Shown here: one piece after another, positions 35,998 through 46,271 of the stretch | Layout of the letters: every line of letters begins with the position of its first letter | Numbering within the stretch: position 1 is the first letter of the stretch | Assembly: GCF_028009165.1 (NCBI RefSeq) | Contig: NC_079244.1 | Span: 682,001 to 746,000 of the forward strand | DNA length: 64,000 nucleotides | Reading direction: 5' to 3' | From: Akanthomyces muscarius | Taxonomy: Eukaryota; Ascomycota; Sordariomycetes; Hypocreales; Cordycipitaceae | Program-made: the position numbers and the translations under genes | Notes under the pieces: generated by a model | What the model saw: the letters and a program-made list of their open reading frames with translations, nothing else | Told to the model about the DNA's origin: nothing | The model's database searches: none

Positions 35998-38148
35998 ATG
36001 AAAGTCTCTACGTTGCTGGCTTCTGCCTCCTTGGCAGCAGCAGCCAACACCACCTCCAACGACGCCTGCAGCAAGGTCAACAAGGCACACCAACAAGCCA
36101 TCCAAAAAAACACCACGGCCGTCGTTCCGGCAGCGCTCGCTCAAGAATGTCTCAAGTCAATGCCGTTTCCTAAAGATGTCGCTCACGAGTTCTTGGCTGA
36201 GCTGCGCAAGTACATTGGCTTTCAGTCCACGCTCGAGATTCTTCAGGATCCCCCCAGCACCTATCTCTCCCAACCAGTGGACATCTTGAAGGGGCTGGAT
36301 GCGATTGAAAAGAAGTCCTACGACAGCCACTACGACTTCGACTACGACATTGGTCAGCTGATCAACTCTGCCAACGATGGCCACTTTTCAGTCTCGCTGT
36401 GCTCCCTCGCAATCTTCAGCTTCCAAAGACCCCAGGGACAAATGGTCTCCGTGTCCAAGGACGGGCGTGAGACCCCTTCGCTGTACCTCTACTCTGATGC
36501 TAAGCAGCTTGCCGCTGAGAACAGCACCGTATCTCCAGTTTCGACCATCAACGGCCAAGACGCCGCGCAGTACCTGCAAAAGGAAGTTGCTTCTTCCAGA
36601 CGCAGCCAGGATCCCGATGCGCGATACAACCAGCTCTTCACGTCGATTGCCATCCTGTCGTCCGGCGCACCTCGAGAGGCCGGTGGTGCAGTAACCAACA
36701 ACTACGACGTGTACCCGGGAGAGGACAAACTCGAAGTGCAATTCAAAAACGGTACGAGCTTCACCGTCGAGACTGTGGCTCAAATCTCCAAACTATTCAA
36801 TGCCACGAGCGGAGAGGAGCTGTTCCATTCGTTCTGTGGCCCTGTAACCCCCAGCAAAACAAATGGAACCGAGCCTGCCGCCCCAACAAAGCCCCCTTCG
36901 CCGAGCGGCCCTACGGGTTATCCGGACCCTCACCTCCGCGACGACTACAACCAGTTGAACGGGTATTACTTTGACAACGACTCTGCTGCGATCTTCATTC
37001 CATCCTTCGACTCCGATGGGCTTCCGGATAACTCATCCCAGCTGTTTGCCAACACCACTATACAGTTTCTCCGCCAAGCTGTGGCTGATGGTCGCACGAA
37101 GCTGGTCATTGATGTTTCTGGCAACGGAGGTGGTACTATCACTCGAGCCTTTGACTTGTTCAAGATCTTCTTCCCCTCCGAGTTCCCATACTCGGCTACA
37201 CGTTTCAGACGCACAGGCGCGAGCAAAAAGCTGGCAGCGGCCTTAGGTACCGTAAAGAGTGACGACTACCAGGACGTTAATGCCTTCGGATACCAGGCCG
37301 CCGTAACGCCAGACCAATATGCCGACTTCTCATCGGTTGAAGAATTCTTGGGGAACCAGACCCAGCATGGAGTTGCGGTATCATCTCTGTTTGCCAACTT
37401 CAACTACACTGCCACCTCGAACGAGGACCTTCCCATCCACGGCTACGGACCATGGCGAGGCGTGGATGGGTCTCTTTTCAAACCCGAGAACATTATCATC
37501 GTCGGCGACGGTGCTTGCGCGTCAACCTGTACAACCTTTGTCAACCTCATGACCAACGTTGGCAAGGTCCGCACCGTGGCATTTGGCGGTCGTCCGGAAG
37601 AGAAGCCCATGCAGATCATGGGCGGCGTTCGCGGCGCCCAAGCGTCACAGTACAGTGAACTTGGGCTGTTTGTGAACAAGGCTGCTCAAGCAGTGCAGAA
37701 CCTAACAAACACCTCTGCGGCATTCTCTTCTGACTTTAAAAAGGAGTTTATCAAGACTACGCCGATTCCACTAGCAAAGTTTCCAGTGCGACTGGCTGGT
37801 GGCAGCGTCAACCTGCGCAACGCCTACCAGCAGGGCAACGACGATCTGCCGCTGCAGTTCCAGTACCAGGCGGCCGACTGTCGCTTGTTCTACACTGAGG
37901 AGAATGTTCGCAACCCGGCTTCCATTTGGAAGTCGGCCAAGGACGCCCTTTGGGGAGGTAAAGGCTGCGTGCGCGGATCAACTGGTGCCAAGGGCTCACA
38001 AGAGGACAACGCTACTAGCACTCATGGCGGCAGCAGTGGAAATGGCGCCAACGGTAAGCCTCCAGGTACAAGTGGCGCGATGCCTGTATCGATCGCCTGG
38101 TCTTCTATCGCCGGCGGTCTACTCCTGATGCTTTGGACAACTTTGTAG
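35998..38148 (+). CDS. secreted S41-family peptidase-like protein, anchored
   Basis: A single exon encoding 716 residues. A signal peptide (MKVSTLLASASLAAAANTT) is followed by a CPAF/S41-type N-terminal region with many N-glycosylation sites. The peptidase-like domain has DVSGNGGG at residues 372-379 and the nucleophile-type motif GDGACASTC at 503-511 with a candidate catalytic Ser509. The C-terminal 60 residues are Gly/Ser-rich, ending in a hydrophobic segment (AWSSIAGGLLLMLWTTL) that suggests a GPI anchor or single membrane span. The family is widespread in Pezizomycotina and its substrates are not known; cell-surface proteolysis is an inference. Neighbours on both sides, a small GPI protein and a Zn2Cys6 factor, fit an accessory surface-protein locus. 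Confidence 0.85.
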   Translation: MKVSTLLASASLAAAANTTSNDACSKVNKAHQQAIQKNTTAVVPAALAQECLKSMPFPKDVAHEFLAELRKYIGFQSTLEILQDPPSTYLSQPVDILKGLDAIEKKSYDSHYDFDYDIGQLINSANDGHFSVSLCSLAIFSFQRPQGQMVSVSKDGRETPSLYLYSDAKQLAAENSTVSPVSTINGQDAAQYLQKEVASSRRSQDPDARYNQLFTSIAILSSGAPREAGGAVTNNYDVYPGEDKLEVQFKNGTSFTVETVAQISKLFNATSGEELFHSFCGPVTPSKTNGTEPAAPTKPPSPSGPTGYPDPHLRDDYNQLNGYYFDNDSAAIFIPSFDSDGLPDNSSQLFANTTIQFLRQAVADGRTKLVIDVSGNGGGTITRAFDLFKIFFPSEFPYSATRFRRTGASKKLAAALGTVKSDDYQDVNAFGYQAAVTPDQYADFSSVEEFLGNQTQHGVAVSSLFANFNYTATSNEDLPIHGYGPWRGVDGSLFKPENIIIVGDGACASTCTTFVNLMTNVGKVRTVAFGGRPEEKPMQIMGGVRGAQASQYSELGLFVNKAAQAVQNLTNTSAAFSSDFKKEFIKTTPIPLAKFPVRLAGGSVNLRNAYQQGNDDLPLQFQYQAADCRLFYTEENVRNPASIWKSAKDALWGGKGCVRGSTGAKGSQEDNATSTHGGSSGNGANGKPPGTSGAMPVSIAWSSIAGGLLLMLWTTL

Positions 38149-38564
38149 TTGTCGACTTATAGAGTCGTAAACCTGAAGAAAGAAGGTCCAACGTCGGGAC
38201 ATAATTGACATCTGCTGTCGGCACCTCTATCTTTATCTACTTAGTGAAAAGCGAAACCGTTATGCAGCCGCCTGTTAATATTAGCCTAGCGCTTTACTAA
38301 AGTTGTAAAGCTAACTTGATTCCGATGGTGAACTTGCTGACTGTGAAGCTAAATAAGTCTCAGTCCTAGTGTCGTGTGGTGGCAGTAGAAAAAAGGGGGG
38401 AAACCCCCCGCAAAAAGCAAAGCGCAATGACGATTCCCATTCGGAACCTTTTAGCAGCTGTTATATTCTTGTGCCTTTCTCATTTCATGTTTTGACCGCA
38501 GCGATTGGTTTGTCCGTGTTTTCCATCTCTTTTGCTTCCTTGCAATGTAGGCGACACGAAAAGC
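38149..38564. other. intergenic spacer
   Basis: About 415 bp between the peptidase gene and the Zn2Cys6 factor, both on the plus strand. It contains a short G-run/C-run inverted element (aaggggggaaacccccc, 38392..38409) capable of forming a hairpin. No gene. Confidence 0.5.
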
Positions 38565-40453
38565 ATGATGCAGTCAGCAACCCCGAGATGTCGGCCTCGC
38601 AGGTCGACGCGTTGTCGGACGTGCCGGAGGCGCAAAGTCAAGGTAAGCAAGCCAGGACCTCCGGGGATGGATTGAAATGCAAACTGCGTGAGGCGAGGCT
38701 GAGAGAAAGGCATGGATTCAGCACCCGCCGACGCAGTCCGCCAAAGATGGAAAATCTTTCTTGAAGCGAGCCCCAAGTGCGCATTGTTCACTGCGGAACG
38801 CCATGGCCATGTTCTCAATCGTTTTGTGCTAACCAATTTGTCGTGAAAATCTGCAGTGCGACAATGAGCAGCCCCATTGCCGCCGCTGCACCCGAGCAGG
38901 AATTGAGTGCGAGGGATATGAGAATGACCGCATATTTGTGATGTATGGAGACCGCCAGGCTGACGACGGCAAGGCTCCGGCAGATCAGCCGATTCCCGAG
39001 CCTAGTTGTTGCGCGCGGCAGCAGATGCAGCTGCGGCGAGCACCAATTCCCCGCAGCTCAGACATCCCAAAACGTATCAACACCAATCGGCTGGACGTCT
39101 TTAATGGCTTTCTAGCGCGATATCTCCCCCGGCATACTGTCCTCAACGACCATTCGCTGCAATGGCTCGGCGGCCTGGCTCTCGGCCAGACCGTCTTCGG
39201 ACACCTCGACGATGCAGCCGACGCACTGGGGACCGTCGTCATGGCGCGGTCACTGAATGATGCCGTGGCTCTCTTGGCCGGAATGGAGCTGTACGGTAAA
39301 GCGTTGGCACAGCTGCGCCATGGGAAGTTGACAGCCCGCAACTGGCATGGCCTTCTCATGACGGCCCTGGTTCTGCAAATATACGAGGTACGCTAGGCTA
39401 TTACCATCACTCACTGGACTTGCCCCTCGATAGAAGTTCCAAGACGGAGACTGACCATGCGTATTTAGGCGGTAGAGAGTTCAGCGTCTGCTGGTGACGG
39501 ATGGATGCGCCATGCTGTTGGTATCTGCTCGATTCTTCAGCACGTAGGTCCCGAGGCGGTACAAAAAGGCCCCATACATGAGATATTTCTCTGTTGTCGC
39601 CATTCAATAGTAAGTACTCGCGGACGTGATTGCCGAATGACGGTATCAATGAAGCGTATGCCATGGCTTTGGTAACTAATCTGGCTAACATCTGGCACCG
39701 TAGACTGTCGGGAGTATCTTCTTTGAGCGGCCCACGCTCCTCGCGACCCGAGAATGGCAGACTGTGCCATGGGAACAAACACCCAAAACCGACTTCCATC
39801 GCCTGCTCGATGTTTCCACACAGGTGGCTGCTCTTTTGCACGCCTCAACTACGCTCTCTCAGCAACCAGGCAACACTAGCTCCCAGGACCCCGCGACTTC
39901 CAGGCTGCGAGCTTCACAGTTTTACGAACATCGTCACCAACTTGACCTCGGCCTGGACCAGTGGTGGGAGGACATGAACGCCAATGGCAAAGACCGGCCG
40001 TTGTTTTGGACACAACCTCTCGGCAGCGATGACGATGGGCCATTGCCAGAGGACGCTCCGTTTACACATCGACTTTGCTACCAAAAGTTGACCGACGCTC
40101 AGATGCTCATAATGTATTGGGAGGCCAAGCTGCAATGCCACAAGGCAGCTTTGCGTGTGGCGGGCAACAGTTGCCTGCCGCCAAACAGTGGCGCTCCAAA
40201 GGACGGGGAGATACCTTCACCCCAACTTCACCACTACGCAGACTCTATATGCCAGTCTTGCGCTTATATGCAGGCCGAAGAGTTTGGCATCCTCGGTATG
40301 CACTATACTATCATGCCTCTTCTCGCGGCGCGGCACTTTTATGCAGAGGCCGGCTCGCTCGAGAAGCAGAATTGGTGCGATGTCAAGATTGCAAGTATGT
40401 CGAATAAGCCATTTTCTATTTTATCTAGCAATCAAGCCATGCTTTGCAATTGA
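38565..40453 (+). CDS. Zn2Cys6 fungal transcription factor
   Basis: Exons 38565..38642, 38857..39387, 39469..39609 and 39704..40453 give 499 residues. The zinc cluster is split by a 214-nt intron: CRTCRRRKVK from exon 1 joins CDNEQPHCRRCTRAGIEC from exon 2, a perfect C-x2-C-x6-C-x6-C-x2-C-x6-C pattern near residues 18-45. The rest has the alpha-helical layout of the fungal-specific transcription factor domain (GKALAQLRHGKLTARNWHGL, AASAGDGWMRHAVGICSILQ-like, FERPTLLATREWQTVPWE). It should bind DNA as a nuclear regulator; target genes are unknown, with the adjacent peptidase gene a possible one. The 3' end is uncertain: a GTATGT donor at 40394 could splice to another short C-terminal exon. Confidence 0.82.
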
Positions 40454-40824
40454 GGCCTTCTCTATGATGCTTCCGGGAGCCTAATGCTGATGGGGACCAT
40501 TTCGATTCTCCGCTGGAATTAGTCCTATAGATTACACTGTTATTATTATTCTTTATTTTCTGCATGTGATAACCAAACTGGAGTCCTACAACCCACTGTA
40601 GGTAGTCTGCGATGAGGGCCACTCTTACACAAACCTAAAAACTCACATGCTTTATAGTCACAGTATTGTGACTATCCCACTGCGCCAGGACAACGGCAGC
40701 ACACGCCCGCAGCGCGCTCGCCTATATTGGTAATGCGAGTTTCTGAACTTGGTAAATGTCTCGCTCGCTGTATTTTCGAGATACTCTAACTTTGTCTATG
40801 AAAGAGACTAATGCTAAGCCCTAG

Positions 40825-41207
40825 ATTGCTGGTGTCTTCGACTACTATGATAGCGCCGGCGTCAAAGGGCGTCATAGAAAGGCATACGTCAACGTCAAAA
40901 ACCTCTTGGCCGAAGTTCAGGACGGTTTAGAGCAGGAGACGGGCAGTAGGCTCGAGAACAGCCTGTCCAGGATCTGGAAGGACTACATCTCAATCATGTC
41001 GTCGACTTCGCACAGCAATACCTAAAAAGGCGCCTTGACCCACTGCAGCTGGTCTGGGAAAACCAGTGCCACGTTCTATACCAATTATCAGGCCAAAGCT
41101 TGGCCTGTTCCATGTCGGCCGTCTTCAAGATGTACCAAAAAGTTACAGCTGGAAAATCCAGTTTGACACATCTATATTTCCATGAGTCCACTGTCTGCTC
41201 ATCATAG
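40825..41207 (+). pseudogene. frameshifted gene remnant of unknown family
   Basis: From a possible acceptor (CTAG, ending 40824) an open frame runs to a TAA at 41023..41025. It encodes helical, charged sequence including AYVNVKNLLAEVQDGLEQET and RLENSLSRIWKDYISIM. Just before that stop, a second frame takes over at about 40992 and continues as VVDFAQQYLKRRLDPLQLVW with a stop at 41205..41207. The continuity of character across the frame change suggests one ancestral protein with a single-base indel near 40990-41020. No start codon or 5' part is evident. I do not recognise the family. Confidence 0.5.
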
Positions 41208-41390
41208 CCAGACTACTATACGCGAAGTATCATCGCAGTTCGAACTATATCTTTGGCATGGAAATGCTCTCCGAGTGAGCATGCTATGTATTGCCGCATG
41301 CCGCACAAGGAACGTTGTCTTACTTATTCATTTTGCATATATTCTGCTCTAAGCCCAATCAATTGATCTCGTCTTTCGATTGACATCCCT

Positions 41391-42500
41391 CTATCTCCCT
41401 TTCTCTAGTTCTTTCAGTCTCTCACGTTCAATTTCTGCCAATTTCACCTCTGTTCTATCCCGTGCCGCTGCTTCTTCTCTGGTAGGCGGGTACTGCTCGA
41501 GGATGCTATATATGTCTTGAAAAATAACGTCGTCTGAGCCGTCGCTGTCGCTGTCGCTATTGCCGTCGTTGTCACTTTCGTCATCATTTGCAGAGTCGCC
41601 GTTTTCATTCTTCGGTTTCTTTTTCTTGTGCTCCTATTGCTCAGCAGCTTTGAGCTGTCTTTTTCAAACCTTCTCCTCCTTCTCACGCTTCTGGTCGCGC
41701 TCTTCCTCCTCTTTTTTGGCCTTGGCCGCCGCTGCTTCCTGCCCTGCTTCCTCCGCTACTTCAGAGATCATGCGTTCGCGCAATTTTCTAATTGCGGCTA
41801 GATCAGCTGCCATGGCATTCAACAACTTTTGGTTGACTTGCGCAAGCAGTTTCTCTCGTAAAGCCCGGTCCATGGCCGCGTTCTTGTCTCGCCACTCATG
41901 AGAAATCATCCACCATTCCTCATTGGATTTGCCGGCCTTCTGTTCCTTCTCAATATCAATCTCAATGTCGGTTTCTGACATTTCCATGCCGCTGCAGAAT
42001 CTTTGTGTAACTGTCCACTGAAGAGCCTCTTCTTCGGCTTTCTCCTTGCTGGCCCGTCTTGCCAGTCTGTTCGCCGCGTTTGCCACTGCGGGGTTCGAGT
42101 CTTTCGGATCTGGCAGCTCGTAGATGTCAGCTGTATGAAATGTCCACCATCCCATGGTAAGGCACTCATGGGCGTGGTAGCTAAGCTGTTTAGTACGATC
42201 AGGATTCCAGTAGTCGCGAAGAACTTCAGCGACAGAATCAAGGCCGATTGTGGTTTTGATGTTCCGTGCCAACATCTCTAGAGACGGGCGACAGAGAACC
42301 CTGCTCATTTGCTCCTCGGTAAGCGATTTGGGGTCCGCTAGGAACTGGCCTTGCAGAATGCCTTGGCAGAGAAATAACCAACGTTCGGCTTGGGTGAGCT
42401 CGTCATTGTGTGCAATTGCCTTTTCGTAAAGTCGCTTCGATACCAACGGCGGCGAAGTTCCAAAATACTGGTCAATGAGGGCTGTTTCGGATTCAGCCAT
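41391..42500 (-). CDS. charged coiled-coil protein, interrupted by two stops or a 36-nt intron
   Basis: The main frame, 41664..42500, encodes 278 residues starting MAESETALIDQYFGTSPPLV, with WWTFHTADIYELPDPKDSNP and a long Glu/Lys/Ala-rich helix at the end. After its TGA (41664..41666) the same frame goes on, through a TAG at 41634..41636, as EHKKKKPKNENGDSANDD, an Asp/Ser acidic run, and VIFQDIYSILEQYPPTREEA, stopping at 41391..41393. Removing 41634..41669 as an intron (GT...AG, 36 nt) would delete both stops and keep frame, giving 357 residues, but 36 nt is shorter than any other intron here. Otherwise both stops are explained by C-to-T changes (CGA, CAG). Function unknown. An inverted CCAAT lies about 300 bp upstream of its start. 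Confidence 0.6.
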
Positions 42501-43482
42501 TTTTGCTCGCGGAAAAAGATTGACCGAGGCTGCGGTGGTAGTCGTGAAGCGGAGGAAACGAAAAGGCGCCTACGGGCAATGTGAGAGTGCGCCTCGTTCC
42601 AATACTGTAACATCCGATCTCGCGTCCCGATTAGGCTTGACAGCCCGCTCGGCGTTCTTATTAGGTCAAAAAGTAGCCAGAAATGGTCAAGTCTAATGTG
42701 ACTCGGATGGGGCGAGGAAGCAGTGGTTGCAAAATGCGAGGACTGCTAAGTTCATAATCGAGAACAGCTGGGGAAACGAGAACGCAAGCAGCGCCAGCCA
42801 ATCAGAACGCGCTTAAGAAGTCATTAACAATCTGTCCCATCTTTGGCCTCTTACAATTTCTCCCACGGGCTCTTTTGCCGGCTCTCATCTGACAAGCCTG
42901 CTGCTCGCAGGCTCAGGCTCAGGCTCAGGCTTCCCAGCAGCTGCCCTCTAGCTCGATGAGAGCACCCATGTAACAATTATCCTCGACTTCGCACTGTGAA
43001 CTTGGGCAATGGAAAGCGAAGCTCCAGACGCCCAGCGGGCGCCTTTTGCCTCTGTAGGAATTTCCATGCCGTTAAATAAATAAATAAATAAATCCAGCAG
43101 CTGCATTGGCTAGCTAAAGCTAGTACCTAGGTAGAGGTGACTTCAAGCGGGCGAGAGTTCTGGCAGGATCCTGTCTAGGCCTAAAAGAGGCTGCCGACCC
43201 TCCTGCACCATCAAGACACTTGAACGCAATCAAATTAAAGGCACAGCTGAGTTTGTAGCTCTCGTCATAATTTCATGTTATTAAAGCTATGTAGAAACAA
43301 AATATTGCCCAGCTTGGTGGGTAAACAAACGAGTGTCCAGAAAGGTAAGCTCGGCAGCAGTATTCGGCTCATGCCGGGCTGCCCAGCAATAGCAAAGTTT
43401 TTTTTTAAGCTACCAATTCTTCAATGTCTCTTAAATAGAAAAAAAAGATACAGAGAGAACTCCTTTTCTCGACTCAACGGCG
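42501..43482. other. intergenic with simple repeats
   Basis: No gene supported. Short repeats include (caggct)4 at about 42909..42932 and (aaat) repeats at 43074..43093. CCAATCA is present on the plus strand at about 42798..42804. Confidence 0.45.
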
Positions 43483-44007
43483 CTACTTGTGGCCATAGCA
43501 TGGCGTCTCGCATCGGCCTCTAAAATCCGGCCCGACGTTGAGGCACTTGTCGCAGCCGCACATGAGATCCAGGTCAGTGCCGACCTTTTGGTCCGCTTCC
43601 TTGCAGAGGCAGATGTACACGGCATTGTTCACGTCGGTGGCGGGCTTGCCGTTGGGGCAGCTCGCATTCGGGGTGCTACAGTACGCCTCGGAGAGCTGTT
43701 TGTCATTCCACGGCGTTTCTGCAGATTGTTGTCAGCTTTTCTTTTTCGTTTCGCGCAAAGTTTTACAGTTGATAGACGTACTCATCGCCTTCAAGACGGA
43801 AGAGCAGTAGGTGTAGCCGCATTCGCAGATGGGGCCCTTGGGCACAGGTGCCGGGCTGGACGATGGAGAAGACGTTGCCGGTGGTGCGGGCGGCACTGGC
43901 GGCGCGTCTGGGGGAGCAGACGGAGCTGCTGCAGACGAATTTTGAGCCGGTGCCTGAGGCTTGCCCTGGGCGAGAAGTGCAAAGGGGACGATGTGCCAGA
44001 GCTGCAT
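43483..44007 (-). CDS. small secreted cysteine-rich protein
   Basis: Exons 43782..44007 and 43483..43718, with a 63-nt intron, encode 153 residues. A short signal peptide (MQLWHIVPFALLAQG) is followed by a 50-residue Pro/Ala/Ser linker and a cysteine-rich C-terminal domain. Cysteine spacings include CECGYTYC in exon 1 and, in exon 2, AYCSTPNASC, YICLC, LMCGCDKC and RCETPC. The even number and clustering of cysteines imply a disulfide-stabilised extracellular domain. Proteins of this shape are frequent effector candidates or wall proteins in plant- or insect-associated Hypocreales, but no family can be named. An alternative upstream ATG at 44049 would put residues before the signal and is less likely. 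Confidence 0.72.
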
Positions 44008-44717
44008 GTTGTATGCCACGAGGGGAGCTGGATGAATTGGGGTTGACAATACAAAAATGTAGGTGAGGACGGTTACCTCCTTTATATACTAAGCGCTTTT
44101 CAAGAACTTTCCAGGTATTTTCTTCTTTAGGTACTTGCATCGCATAGCTTAGCAGCATTTGCCATTGCTCATCACAGGCAATGGCCAACCCAGCTGAACC
44201 CGAGTATCGCAAACAAGACAAACAAATTACAAAACTGGCAGACGTTTCTCTCAGGTTAAACAAAACATTAACACGATAAAACGACAACATATTCTAGCAT
44301 GACGCAGATGGCAAGTAAAAAACTATCTTCCATGAAATTATTCAGTTTTCGCCGAGTGTTCGCGGAGCACGTCCTTTGGACTTTCTCCCCCGCAAAGACG
44401 TAAAGAGTGAGCCACCTTCAGTAACACAACAGACATATTTCGGTCACATGACAGTATTTAGGCTGAGATCAAGTCAGTTACACGAAATATGCAGGTTTAC
44501 AAATACACACATTGGTATATATCACCTATAATATGACCTTCCGGGTAGCCACCAGTTGTGAGATTGCCCCGCCATCGGAGTTCCGTACCCCGCCAAAGGA
44601 AAGACGAGCAGCCCCGCGGTAGCTCGCCGACGTCCCCAGAAGAAAAAGTCGAGCCTTCGCACCGCTTTCAATCAAGCTGCAAACAGCACAAACATACACA
44701 CACGCAAACACAGCGCC
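44008..44717. other. divergent promoter region, Cys-rich protein / HEM3
   Basis: About 710 bp separate the two start codons. The stretch before HEM3 has the CA-rich leader (cacaaacatacacacacgc) common near fungal starts. No other gene was found. Confidence 0.5.
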
Positions 44718-45776
44718 ATGTCCGACTCAACATCAGCACCCGATGCCAACGTCATCCGCGTCGGCACGCGCAAGTCGCCGCTGGCCATGGCGCAGGCCTA
44801 CCTCGTCGTCGACGCCCTGCAGGCCGCGTTTCCCTCGCACACGTTTCCCATTGACAGCATGACGACGACCGGCGACCGCGACCAGAACACGGCGCTGTAC
44901 AACTTTGGCGGCAAGGGCCTGTGGACGTCGCAGCTCGAGGACAAGCTCGTCCGCAACCAGGTCGACATTGTGGTGCACTCGCTCAAGGACATGCCCACGG
45001 AGCTGCCCGACGGCCTCGTCCTGGGCTGCGTGACCAAGCGCGGCGACCCGCGCGACACTCTCGTCGTCAAGAAGTCGCTGACGGAGGAGCACGGCTGGAG
45101 GACGCTCGCCGACCTGCCCGCCGGCAGCGTCGTCGGCACGAGCAGCATCCGCCGCATCGCGCAGCTCGCCCGTCGCTACCCGCACCTGACCTTCAAGGAC
45201 CACCGGGGCAACATCAACACGCGCCTGCAGAAGCTCGAGGACGACCCGGCGCTGTCGGCCATCATCCTCGCCGCCGCGGGCCTGCAGCGCATGGCCTTTG
45301 GCGACCGCATCGCGCAGTTTCTCGACGGCGACAGCGCGGGCATGCTGCACGCCGTCGGCCAGGGCGCGCTGGGCATCGAGTGCCGCGCGGGCGACGCGCG
45401 GGTGCTCGCGGCGCTCGAGAAGCTCAAGGACGTCCCGACGACGCTGGCGTGCCTGGCGGAGCGCAGCCTGATGCGCTCGCTCGAGGGCGGCTGCAGCGTG
45501 CCGATTGGCGTCGAGACGACGTGGCTCGCCGACGGCAGGCTGCGGCTGCGGGCGACGGTGGTGTCGGTCAAGGGCGACAAGGCCGTCGACGCGGACGAGG
45601 CCGAGGCCATCACGACGGAGCAGGCGGCGGACGAGTTTGGCAAACGGATTGCGAGGGACCTTGTTGCGGGTGGCGCAGACGATATTCTCAACGCAATCAA
45701 CGCGGACAAGGCCGCACAGGCACAGCAAGCAGAGGCCGCACAAGCTGCGCAAACAACGCAGGCAGCGCAGCAGTAG
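44718..45776 (+). CDS. HEM3: porphobilinogen deaminase (hydroxymethylbilane synthase)
   Basis: A single exon encoding 352 residues. Family signatures are complete: IRVGTRKSPLAMAQAYLVVD, GGKGLWTSQLEDKLV, VDIVVHSLKDMPTELPDGLV, GTSSIRRIAQLARRYPHL, DHRGNINTRLQKLE and ERSLMRSLEGGCSVPIGVET, with the dipyrromethane cofactor cysteine at residue 259. The enzyme condenses four porphobilinogen molecules into hydroxymethylbilane in the cytosol, the third step of heme synthesis. The C-terminus carries an Ala/Gln-rich tail (QAEAAQAAQTTQAAQ) longer than in yeast, with no known role. It is convergent with the glycine cleavage H protein gene; heme synthesis starts from glycine, but a regulatory link is not shown. 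Confidence 0.97.
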   Translation: MSDSTSAPDANVIRVGTRKSPLAMAQAYLVVDALQAAFPSHTFPIDSMTTTGDRDQNTALYNFGGKGLWTSQLEDKLVRNQVDIVVHSLKDMPTELPDGLVLGCVTKRGDPRDTLVVKKSLTEEHGWRTLADLPAGSVVGTSSIRRIAQLARRYPHLTFKDHRGNINTRLQKLEDDPALSAIILAAAGLQRMAFGDRIAQFLDGDSAGMLHAVGQGALGIECRAGDARVLAALEKLKDVPTTLACLAERSLMRSLEGGCSVPIGVETTWLADGRLRLRATVVSVKGDKAVDADEAEAITTEQAADEFGKRIARDLVAGGADDILNAINADKAAQAQQAEAAQAAQTTQAAQQ

Positions 45777-46271
45777 AATGCAGCGTCACAAGGCACGAGG
45801 TAAAAGATTTGCATGATTAGTAGGAAATGATGAAACAAAATGAGGCATCGGGTTAGAAATGAAGAAGAGAAAATAACGCCGTTCATGATCCGGCAGCAAC
45901 TGCTGCTCGAGATGATCCTCTTCTGCGAGGAGGTATATAATAAACAAAAACTGGTAAAATCACGTTATGGTACACCACTTTTATTCTCTTGTTAGAGTGA
46001 CCCTGCCAGGTTGAACTGTCCCAACATGTTTTTATAAATCAATTCCGTGTTAAGCAGAAAACAAATGTCAAAACTGCTGTGGTGGGTGGCGGTGGCGTCG
46101 CTCAACGATGTGCATTTTTGAGTGACGACCAACCGCTGTACGATTCTCGTACAGCCCCAACCAAACAGCCATTTATCCCCCCCACCGCTTCTTGCATCGT
46201 AACCTCTCTTTAGACAACTGAAAAGAAAAAAAAGGGCAAACGCTCCCACTCGAGATTTTTTGTCGTTTTCT
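45777..46271. other. 3' intergenic spacer
   Basis: About 495 bp between the convergent HEM3 and GCV3 genes, AT-rich with A-runs. No gene seen. Confidence 0.5.

Noticed and set aside
44733..45752. 339-codon minus-strand frame opposite HEM3
   Set aside because: Shadow frame of a fully conserved single-exon enzyme gene.
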